Origin: Candidatus Poseidoniaceae archaeon
Lineage (GTDB): Archaea > Thermoplasmatota > Poseidoniia > Poseidoniales > Poseidoniaceae
DNA length: 5,388 bases
Direction of reading: 5' to 3'
NCBI GenBank assembly: GCA_013329295.1
Contig: DUKP01000211.1
Coordinates: 1 to 5,388 of the forward strand
Part shown: positions 1 to 5,388 of the stretch, piece after piece
Layout of the letters: each line of letters opens with the position of its first letter
Numbering within the stretch: position 1 is the first letter of the stretch
Notes under the pieces: model-generated
The model's database searches: none
Seen by the model: the letters and a program-made list of their open reading frames with translations, nothing else
What the model was told of the DNA's origin: nothing
Position numbers and translations under genes: made by a program

Positions 1-840
1 CGTAATCAAACAGGTTTAGATGATTTTTTTGGTAACCAATCAGATAAAGTCCCACAAACAAGAGAACAAGAAATCGATTCTATCAATGCTGCCAATGAAA
101 TAATCGATACTTTGACAGAAAACATTAGTGCAACAATTACTCTAGACTATAGAGAGGCTTCATCAACTTTATCAGCATATATCAGTAGTCTTGGAATGAC
201 TGTACAATATGAGAATCTAACAACTGGCGATATTTTGATTCATGGCGACATATTGATTGAGAGAAAGACATCACGAGATTTACTTACTTCAATTATTGAT
301 CAAAGATTGTTCAAACAATGTCAAAGAATGAAAAATGCTGAATTACAGCCATTACTCTTGATTGAATTAGGTGAAATTGGCAACTCAGTCCATCCAAATG
401 CTGTTTTAGGTGCATTAGCTCATGTCACTCTTGATTTAGGAGTTCCAATACTTACTACTAAAGATTCTATGGAATCAGCTCATCTAGTTTACTTAATTGC
501 AAAACAAAGTGGTCAATTCTCTAAAGCAATAAGAGAATTCGTCAAGTATACTGAAATTGATGAATCGGAAGTAATCAAGTGCTGTGAAGCGGCTTCTATA
601 GAAATTTCAAACATGGTAAATAACAATAAGGATTCAGAATATTTATTGCAAAAATGGAATGATTTTGGCTTATCCAATCAAATTGAATTATTATCTTCAA
701 TCACCAATATTGAATACAATATTTGTGCTAAATTGATAAATAAATATCAGTCAATAGCAGGCTTGTTTAAGCAAGATTTAGATGAATTAGCAAATGACTT
801 GACAACTGAAGATTTAGCCAAAATCGCAACTTTATTCTAA
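1..840 (+). CDS. hef: Hef-like XPF/ERCC4-family nuclease, C-terminal part (5' end outside window)
   Basis: This encodes a structure-specific DNA repair nuclease acting on branched or stalled-fork DNA. The frame has no stop from base 1, so 279 residues of a longer protein are visible; the TTG at 112 is internal and not a start. Counting base 1-3 as residue 1, a PIP-box sits at residues 3-10. The ERCC4 nuclease domain spans about 44-180 with the family signature GD (76-77), ERK (87-89) and D93, followed by IIDQRLF. A later VHPNAVLGAL...VTLDLGVP stretch is typical of archaeal Hef. Residues about 225-279 correspond to the tandem helix-hairpin-helix domain, but its hairpin glycines are replaced. 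Full-length Hef carries an N-terminal DEAH helicase; finding a linker-like segment with a PIP box before the nuclease suggests that helicase lies upstream, which is inference. A nuclease-only XPF is the alternative. The gene converges on the next gene, with one base between the stop codons. Confidence 0.88.
   Translation, partial: RNQTGLDDFFGNQSDKVPQTREQEIDSINAANEIIDTLTENISATITLDYREASSTLSAYISSLGMTVQYENLTTGDILIHGDILIERKTSRDLLTSIIDQRLFKQCQRMKNAELQPLLLIELGEIGNSVHPNAVLGALAHVTLDLGVPILTTKDSMESAHLVYLIAKQSGQFSKAIREFVKYTEIDESEVIKCCEAASIEISNMVNNNKDSEYLLQKWNDFGLSNQIELLSSITNIEYNICAKLINKYQSIAGLFKQDLDELANDLTTEDLAKIATLF
7..30 (+). other. PCNA-interacting (PIP) box coding segment within the Hef-like protein
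   Basis: The codons read QTGLDDFF, which fits the PIP consensus Q-x-x-(L/I/M)-x-x-(F/Y)-(F/Y) exactly. It lies in a polar, low-complexity linker ahead of the nuclease domain. In archaeal Hef the disordered linker between helicase and nuclease is known to contact PCNA, so the location fits. The motif is seen directly; the binding is inferred. Confidence 0.75.
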
Positions 841-841
841 A

Positions 842-1699
842 TCAGCCACCAATTAAGATCGCTCTAGTTCTCAATTGAGCAAGCCTATCTGGGAAGTGCC
901 CAAATGCAAAAGCAACTAATTCTGCCAAATGAACAACTGGGATACTAGTATTCTTACCTGTCTTTCTTCCTGCTTTGGTTTGATAGGAATCTAAGTTTGC
1001 ATGAGAAACCGTACATGCGCTAACAATTAGTTCTGCTCCGTTTGATTTTGCATCTGAAATTACTGATGAAATCAAAGACATTACTGGCTTCTCCAAGGTA
1101 AGTAATGATGGCGCTCCTACACTTTGGCATTTTAAGTCGTAGTTAACTGGAGTGCCACCTATAGCGCTAATTAGTTGCTCTAGATAATTTGGCATAAAGG
1201 GGTCATCACCAGCACAGAATCCTTCTCTTTGCATATTTGGCCCATAATATGGTGCAATGTTAAGTTGAATTGGATTAATTACTGCATCGGTTACTTTATC
1301 CAAACCAATCTCTTCAACAAGATAGTGAAGTAAGTGCCATGAATCTGCTTCACCACGATATTCAACACCGGTTGAGCGAGCAATCAAGTTATTCAGTTGT
1401 GCAGCATAAACAGGATCATTGTTTAGATCATCCATAGTTTCCTTCATTATTCCATGACTAGTTGCGCAAGTAGTCATAATGTCCAATCCTTTTTCCTCGG
1501 CTAGAGCAAGATTCCTTGCAACCAATGCATGCTGTAGTTTGCTTGATGCTTGCTTGATAATGTTACCACCATCACTGGTTGCCTCTGGCAATTCAATTAA
1601 CTCAATTCCAAGTGTTTTACAAAGTGGTTGAATGCAATCTTCAACTTCCATTGATGCAGCTCTTGCAACATTTCCCGGATAATATGCTATCTTAGGCAT
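842..1699 (-). CDS. HdrB/SdhE-family (CCG-domain) protein with most Fe-S ligands lost
   Basis: This 285-residue soluble-looking protein has the overall pattern of heterodisulfide reductase subunit B and the related complex II subunit SdhE. The HdrB-like landmarks are an N-terminal KIAYYPGN, ARNLALAEEKGLDIMTTC, the second-half start LNIAPYYG, and the end IPVVHLAELVAFAFG. HdrB proteins hold two non-cubane [4Fe-4S] clusters through two C-x(31-39)-CC-x(35-36)-C-x-x-C motifs. Here the first reads N10, S42-D43, C78-x-x-S81. The second reads P154, C191-Q192, C229-x-x-S232. Spacing is kept but only C78, C191 and C229 remain, so normal clusters are unlikely. I chose ATG at 1699, which has GTGAT four bases upstream. 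A GTG at 1708 would add three residues but lies inside that RBS. The gene follows the ferredoxin-flavodoxin-SdhB-like fusion with an adjacent stop and RBS, so co-translation is likely. A degenerate LutA/GlpC-type CCG protein is the alternative reading. Confidence 0.75.
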   Translation of the reverse strand: MPKIAYYPGNVARAASMEVEDCIQPLCKTLGIELIELPEATSDGGNIIKQASSKLQHALVARNLALAEEKGLDIMTTCATSHGIMKETMDDLNNDPVYAAQLNNLIARSTGVEYRGEADSWHLLHYLVEEIGLDKVTDAVINPIQLNIAPYYGPNMQREGFCAGDDPFMPNYLEQLISAIGGTPVNYDLKCQSVGAPSLLTLEKPVMSLISSVISDAKSNGAELIVSACTVSHANLDSYQTKAGRKTGKNTSIPVVHLAELVAFAFGHFPDRLAQLRTRAILIGG

Positions 1700-1703
1700 C
1701 TTA

Positions 1704-1709
1704 ATCACT
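1704..1709 (-). promoter_or_regulatory. Ribosome binding site of the HdrB-like gene, overlapping the upstream stop codon
   Basis: On the minus strand the junction reads TAAGTGATTAAGATG. AGTGAT matches five of six bases of the archaeal GGTGAT core and sits four bases before ATG at 1699. It shares an A with the TAA stop of the preceding gene, which suggests translational coupling. It also argues against the in-frame GTG at 1708 as start, because that codon would be inside the site. Confidence 0.6.
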
Positions 1710-3679
1710 TAGAACCTCTGATCAATTTCATTGAATAAGCCTACAACTTGATGATGGTTCTTGACCTTAGAATTGAACATGTTTGGTATTTTACCAATTC
1801 CTGCAGGTGGTAGAACCAATGCTTGAAGACTTCGAATTGGAGGACCTCCAGTTCTGGTGAATCCTAGCACCATTCTCGCTGATACTCCATCAAAAATATT
1901 GCTGATTAAACCTACAGGACCCAAAACTTGCCTGTATAGAGTTGTCTCATTCAATTTACCAGTCCATTTAACACTACGGCCATACCATTTGACCAATCTG
2001 CCATGTGGGCCACGATAATTCGTTTGATTTAGAATATAGGCTCTAATATCATTGAGGCCATCTGACGCAGTCTTACCTTCCTGCCCATATCTTGCAATTG
2101 AGGATAAGTCTGCTTCCCCCCAAATTCCATTTGAATTGTTAAGCGATGCAATCAATGAATTCTTGTACGACTCACTAGACCTTGGATCCATAATTCTATT
2201 CCATCTCTGTAGATGGATGCCTGGACCTTCATACTTGGAATCATAAGCAACAGTATCAGACATCGAATGAACAAGATGATATGATCGAACATCACTAATT
2301 GAATGCAGTTTAACCGCTTCACTTGATTCCATAACTCCTACTGCCACTCCATTGATTAGATACTCTCCTTCTCTTGGACTGGATGACATCCATGGTTTTG
2401 CTTTCATACGGTTTTCTTCAAACTTGGAATAATCAACCATTAAATCTCTAATGACCGGATATCCAGGAATAGGTTCTATCTTTATTCTACCATCTGCTCC
2501 AATTACATCAGAAATACTGGTTATATCTGCCAGTGCTAGTCTTCCATTGACTCTTACACCTGATGTTGGCGAACCTGATCCGTTTCCAACTCTAAAAGTC
2601 AAACTGCCATCTACGCTATTCTTGACTGCCATCAGCATATCTTGAATAGAGGCATTTGCGGGTATTGAGCAAACTACTGTATCCCATCCTGATTCTGCAG
2701 CTGTTGGACAATATCGGAAAATTTCTAGTGTGACCGTTAATTCGCTCTTGTCTACTACTCTAGGTGCGAAATCACCAGATACCTCTTCCTCATCACCACT
2801 GCTACCATAAGCAATCATTTGATCTAAAAGTTCAATTTGAAGTGTTCCTGATGAATCTACACAAGCGATTTTTGGCAATGCTTCTGCAACCCATGAAGCC
2901 CAAGGAGGTTCGTAATCGACGTCGCACAACTGTATTTCGTGAACCTTGTTAGCACCCAATGCTTGGTACTTATCATCCCAATCAGTACCTGCTTTACAGA
3001 ATTCATCGTAAGCTGTATCACCGATAGCACAAACACTGAAATTAACACCTGAAAGAGATGGTCCTTGAGAATTAACGGTCTGCCAAAGGGATTCAGCATT
3101 ATCTGGCATTTCACCCTCGCCCCATGTTGAGGTTATGATTAACGTTCTCTTGTGATTAGCCAATGTAGATACATCAAGTCCATCCATATCATACACGGTA
3201 GGAACTAATCCGTAATTTGTTGCAAGTTTTGCAGTCTTTTCTGCTAAACCAGCTGCGTTTCCGGTTTGAGAACCAAATAGAATTGCAAGTGATCTGTCAC
3301 CCTCCATTAAGGCCATCAATTCTCCACTGGCTGCGCCTGAAACTGCGACTGCTTCAGCCGCTGGAGCTGCGGCTTCTACTGCTACTTCTGCAGAAACTTC
3401 TACTTCGACAACTTCTGCACCATCTGTAACCAATTCGTATTTGATGATTTCAACCGGGCAGGCTTCTGAAGCTTCAAGAATTAATTCTCCGTATTGAGTA
3501 CCAAAATCTCCTGCTAAAGGCGCTTTACCTGTATTTCTGTCAAAGGTACCATCAGTTCTAACCGCTGCTAGAATTTTCGAAGTTTCATCTGTAACTTCGA
3601 ATACTTCAGGAGCGATGTCTTGACATGCATCACAGGTGATACAATCATCTTCAATCCAAACCTTCGCGACAACCGTCAT
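1709..3679 (-). CDS. Ferredoxin-flavodoxin-SdhB-like fusion protein with a cysteine-free SdhB region
   Basis: This is a 656-residue cytoplasmic redox fusion of unknown substrate. Residues 5-80 form a single-cluster [4Fe-4S] ferredoxin (C13, C16, C19 and C74-P). Residues 88-118 are an Ala/Val/Glu linker. Residues 130-273 are an FMN-binding flavodoxin of the CysJ/P450-reductase type, with GSQTGN (136-141), STWGEGEMPDNA (184-195) and IGDTAYDEFCKAG (219-231). The FAD/NADPH reductase half normally attached to such domains is absent. Residues 312-552 follow the succinate dehydrogenase Fe-S subunit: FRY, SLTFR, VNGRLALA, IEPIPGYPVIRDLMVD, KPW, then EGPGIHLQRWNRIMDPRSS and NGIW. Every expected ligand cysteine is replaced, and none occurs after C337. 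The tail (553-656) is basic and faintly resembles HdrC C-termini. The start is ATG with GGTGAT five bases upstream. It is adjacent to the HdrB-like gene, which suggests a complex. Domain calls are strong; function is not known. Confidence 0.85.
   Translation of the reverse strand: MTVVAKVWIEDDCITCDACQDIAPEVFEVTDETSKILAAVRTDGTFDRNTGKAPLAGDFGTQYGELILEASEACPVEIIKYELVTDGAEVVEVEVSAEVAVEAAAPAAEAVAVSGAASGELMALMEGDRSLAILFGSQTGNAAGLAEKTAKLATNYGLVPTVYDMDGLDVSTLANHKRTLIITSTWGEGEMPDNAESLWQTVNSQGPSLSGVNFSVCAIGDTAYDEFCKAGTDWDDKYQALGANKVHEIQLCDVDYEPPWASWVAEALPKIACVDSSGTLQIELLDQMIAYGSSGDEEEVSGDFAPRVVDKSELTVTLEIFRYCPTAAESGWDTVVCSIPANASIQDMLMAVKNSVDGSLTFRVGNGSGSPTSGVRVNGRLALADITSISDVIGADGRIKIEPIPGYPVIRDLMVDYSKFEENRMKAKPWMSSSPREGEYLINGVAVGVMESSEAVKLHSISDVRSYHLVHSMSDTVAYDSKYEGPGIHLQRWNRIMDPRSSESYKNSLIASLNNSNGIWGEADLSSIARYGQEGKTASDGLNDIRAYILNQTNYRGPHGRLVKWYGRSVKWTGKLNETTLYRQVLGPVGLISNIFDGVSARMVLGFTRTGGPPIRSLQALVLPPAGIGKIPNMFNSKVKNHHQVVGLFNEIDQRF
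2024..2746 (-). other. SdhB-like region of the fusion lacking all cluster ligands
   Basis: This stretch encodes residues 312-552. The plant-ferredoxin-like half keeps the fold landmarks, but the ligand loop reads FRVGNGSGSPTSGVRVNG and then LALAD, where SdhB has FRxSCxxGxCGxC...LAC. The second half keeps EGPG and NGIW. The segment WGEADLSSIARYGQEG aligns without gaps to the SdhB block around C-x-x-(C)-x-x-C-x-x-x-CPKG: E522, L525, I528 and G532 stand where ligands are expected. The three SdhB clusters therefore cannot form in the usual way. This is a recollected alignment, not a computed one. Confidence 0.75.
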
Positions 3680-3684
3680 GCATA

Positions 3685-3690
3685 ATCACC
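3685..3690 (-). promoter_or_regulatory. Ribosome binding site of the ferredoxin-flavodoxin fusion
   Basis: GGTGAT on the minus strand is a full match to the complement of the archaeal 16S rRNA 3' end. It is placed five bases before ATG at 3679. It fixes the start that puts the ferredoxin at the N-terminus. An overlapping out-of-frame ATG (3682-3684) is too close to the site to be used. Confidence 0.75.
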
Positions 3691-3709
3691 TTGGCCTTAT
3701 CACGCCCTG

Positions 3710-3747
3710 TCTCCCGTAGTCTTTGAATCTTGCTTGCTCTCCCGTAG
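3710..3747. repeat. 10-bp direct repeat in the intergenic leader
   Basis: TCTCCCGTAG (plus strand) occurs at 3710-3719 and again at 3738-3747, 28 bp apart start to start. The second copy forms part of the hairpin at 3737-3753. The repeat lies between the thermosome stop and the RBS of the fusion gene, where a regulator site or an alternative RNA pairing would act. It could also be a small duplication with no role. Confidence 0.6.
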
Positions 3748-3753
3748 GGAGAG
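3737..3753. other. Inverted repeat / hairpin in the 106-bp intergenic region
   Basis: CTCTCCC and GGGAGAG form a perfect 7-bp stem around a 3-base loop. On the minus strand, the direction of both flanking genes, it is not followed by a T tract, so a simple intrinsic terminator for the thermosome gene is not supported. It falls about 58-74 bases ahead of the fusion start codon and so may be in its 5' leader or an operator. I see no convincing BRE/TATA element in this interval, so the promoter of the fusion, or readthrough from the thermosome gene, remains open. Confidence 0.55.
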
Positions 3754-3785
3754 ACTTTTCAATAGACTCTTTTTTGTAGACCAAA

Positions 3786-5388
3786 TCACATGTGGAAATC
3801 GCCCATATCACCCATCTCGTCTCCCATTGAGACTCCCTTGGACGAAATTACGTCATCTATTCTTAGAATCATAACTGCGGTTTCGGTAGCAGATTGTATT
3901 GCTTGTTCAACCACTCTAATTGGTTCGAGTACATTTGCTCCTCTCATGTCGACGACTCCGCCTTCATAGACATTGATTCCAGCATTTGATTGACCATCAG
4001 CATGAGCTTTTCTAAGTTCAATTAGTGTAGTCACAGGATCAAGCCCAGCATTTTCAGCTAAAGTTCGTGGAATAATTTCTAACGCAGAAGCAAATGCCTC
4101 GATTGCCATTTGCTCTCTTCCTCCAACAGTTTCAGCAAAGGTTCGAAGATCTCTTGACAAAGCAGCCAAAACACTTCCTCCACCGGTCAAAACTGCGCCA
4201 TCTTCCCAAGCAACTGAAACAACACCTACGGCATCGTCGAATGCTCGCCTAATCTCATCAACTACATGCTCAGTTCCGCCACGAAGAAGCACTGAAACTG
4301 ATTTTGCCTCAGGGCATCCTGTGATAAAAGTCATTTCTGACTCCCCAATTTTCTTCTCTTCGACTTTCTCTGCATTGCCTAAATCATCACTTGTCAAGTC
4401 ATCGAGATTGGTGACAATCTTACCACTAGTTGCTTTTGACAATGCTTCCATATCAGATTTCTTGGCTCTTCTGATAGCAAAAATTCCTGCTTTAGCCATG
4501 TAATGTTGAGCTAGTTCATCAATCCCTTTTTGACATATTAGTACATTAGCTCCGGAGTTTTGAATCTTCTCAACTAAGCCTTTGATGTAGTTTTCTTCCT
4601 CTTCAAGGAATTTTGATAATTGGTTTGGGTCAGTAATTTGTATCTTAGCGTCAACTTCAGTTTTCTTGACTTCGATTGCTGAATTAACCAATGCAATCTT
4701 AGCGCCTTTAACTGATCTTGGCATACCAGCATGAACTCTCTCTTTGTCTAAAATAATTCCATCAATTAGGTTGGAATCTTTGATTGAGCCTCCTTGACGC
4801 TTTTCTACCTTAATATCAGATAGATCAACAATTCTTTGGTCTCCTTCAATTATTCCAACAGCATTAACTGACCTAACACAAATATCAGCCATGAAAGACT
4901 TAACCGCACCAGCAGATTTACCGGTCAAAGCGGTCTTTGCCACTTCCATCAACACTGCATCATCATTCTTTGTCGCAATACCATGGCTTTCCAACAACTC
5001 AACAGCTTTCTCAGCCGCTAATCTAAATCCTTCACAGATAACGGTTGGATGAACATTTTGTTCAATCAAATCTTCACTACGCTTGAGTAATTCACCTGAT
5101 AGAACTACTGCAGTAGTAGTACCATCAAAACAATGTTGCTCTTGGGTTTTTGCTACCTCGATAATCATCTTGGCTGCTGGATGTTCAATATCCATTTCTT
5201 TGAGAATTGTTGCACCATCATTGGTAATTACAACATCACCCATTGAATCAACTAGCATCTTGTCCATTCCTTTTGGACCAAGAGTTGATCTAACTGCATC
5301 TGCTACGGCTTTCGCCGCTGCTATGTTGTTTGATTGAGCGGTTCTACCTCTTGTTCTTTGAGTGCCATCTTTCAAAATGAAAATTGGT
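3786..5388 (-). CDS. ths: Thermosome (group II chaperonin) subunit, start codon just outside window
   Basis: This is a subunit of the ATP-driven double-ring archaeal chaperonin that folds cytosolic proteins. The frame stays open to the right edge. The residues before the TTG at 5375 read PIFI, matching the usual PVIVL lead of thermosomes, so that TTG is internal and only a few N-terminal residues are missing. Counting the TTG codon as residue 1, [12 protein letters not shown] (32-43), [20 protein letters not shown] (51-70), DGTTT (84-88), the apical domain with helical protrusion (about 205-365), [11 protein letters not shown] (390-400) and [15 protein letters not shown] (441-455) are all in family order. 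Length is normal. Two oddities are seen: F83 replaces the first glycine of the GDGTT nucleotide loop, and the tail is an MGD-type repeat instead of the usual Gly-Gly-Met tail. It lies upstream of, and co-directional with, the redox fusion. Confidence 0.95.
   Translation of the reverse strand, partial: PIFILKDGTQRTRGRTAQSNNIAAAKAVADAVRSTLGPKGMDKMLVDSMGDVVITNDGATILKEMDIEHPAAKMIIEVAKTQEQHCFDGTTTAVVLSGELLKRSEDLIEQNVHPTVICEGFRLAAEKAVELLESHGIATKNDDAVLMEVAKTALTGKSAGAVKSFMADICVRSVNAVGIIEGDQRIVDLSDIKVEKRQGGSIKDSNLIDGIILDKERVHAGMPRSVKGAKIALVNSAIEVKKTEVDAKIQITDPNQLSKFLEEEENYIKGLVEKIQNSGANVLICQKGIDELAQHYMAKAGIFAIRRAKKSDMEALSKATSGKIVTNLDDLTSDDLGNAEKVEEKKIGESEMTFITGCPEAKSVSVLLRGGTEHVVDEIRRAFDDAVGVVSVAWEDGAVLTGGGSVLAALSRDLRTFAETVGGREQMAIEAFASALEIIPRTLAENAGLDPVTTLIELRKAHADGQSNAGINVYEGGVVDMRGANVLEPIRVVEQAIQSATETAVMILRIDDVISSKGVSMGDEMGDMGDFHM

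Noticed and set aside
112..114. TTG as the start of the nuclease gene
   Set aside because: The frame is open back to base 1 and carries a PIP box before this codon, so it is internal to a longer protein.
870..879. Perfect palindrome CTCAATTGAG near the convergent gene ends
   Set aside because: It lies inside the HdrB-like coding region, is short and AT-centred, and can arise by chance; no T tract follows.
1706..1708. GTG as the start of the HdrB-like gene
   Set aside because: It lies within the likely RBS directly after the upstream stop; ATG at 1699 has correct spacing and gives the usual HdrB-type N-terminus.
2857..3114. Minus-strand open frame of 85 codons within the flavodoxin region
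   Set aside because: It overlaps the fusion gene in another frame, whose flavodoxin motifs are clear; nothing supports a second protein.
3217..3429. Plus-strand open frame coding a leucine-rich peptide
   Set aside because: It is the antisense of the Ala/Val/Glu linker and flavodoxin start; the composition is a mirror effect and it has no RBS or recognisable domain.
1709..3679. Pseudogene or sequencing-error explanation for the missing cysteines
   Set aside because: The frame is intact over 656 codons, SdhB landmarks flank the changed positions in register, and the loss is by many substitutions, not by shifts or stops.
3737..3776. Hairpin plus downstream T tract as an intrinsic terminator on the plus strand
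   Set aside because: No plus-strand gene ends here, and both neighbours are on the minus strand where the T tract reads as A's.
5373..5375. TTG as the start of the thermosome gene
   Set aside because: The codons beyond it encode PIFI, which matches the conserved N-terminal lead of thermosomes; the true start is past the window edge.
1..5388. CRISPR array, transposon ends, tRNA or rRNA genes
   Set aside because: I saw no regularly spaced repeats, transposase-like frame, terminal inverted repeats or cloverleaf pattern; almost all of the window is coding.

Overview
The window looks like a piece of an AT-rich archaeal chromosome, most likely a Thermoplasmatota/Euryarchaeota-type lineage such as the marine Poseidoniales (MGII/MGIII). 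The domain assignment rests on a group II chaperonin (thermosome), a Hef/XPF-type nuclease carrying a PCNA-binding motif, and ribosome binding sites that match the archaeal anti-Shine-Dalgarno (GGTGAT). The finer taxonomic placement is inference from overall protein character and is not proven here.

Layout: (1) Bases 1-840, + strand: the C-terminal end of a Hef-like repair nuclease. Its reading frame is open to the left edge. It keeps a PIP box and the ERCC4 nuclease motif, but has a degenerate C-terminal (HhH)2 domain. (2) Bases 842-1699, - strand: a HdrB/SdhE-family (CCG-domain) protein in which most cluster-ligand cysteines are replaced. (3) Bases 1709-3679, - strand: a 656-residue fusion of a [4Fe-4S] ferredoxin, a CysJ-type flavodoxin domain and a succinate-dehydrogenase iron-sulfur-subunit (SdhB)-like region. 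No cysteine remains in its last 319 residues. (4) Bases 3680-3785: a 106-bp intergenic leader with a hairpin, a 10-bp direct repeat and a clear RBS. (5) Bases 3786-5388, - strand: a thermosome subunit cut by the right edge just short of its start codon.

The two middle genes are translationally linked: the stop codon of the fusion touches the RBS of the HdrB-like gene. They probably form one complex. SdhB plus HdrB/SdhE is a known electron-transfer pair (archaeal complex II with SdhE, and methanogen TfrB, which fuses the two). Here both members appear to have lost most or all of their Fe-S cluster ligands, while the attached ferredoxin and flavodoxin domains keep theirs. The most interesting object in the window is therefore a possible cluster-less SdhB/HdrB scaffold, rewired to an N-terminal ferredoxin-FMN electron carrier. 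Its substrate and partner cannot be told from the sequence. The thermosome and Hef genes look like ordinary housekeeping neighbours, each with a small sequence oddity.
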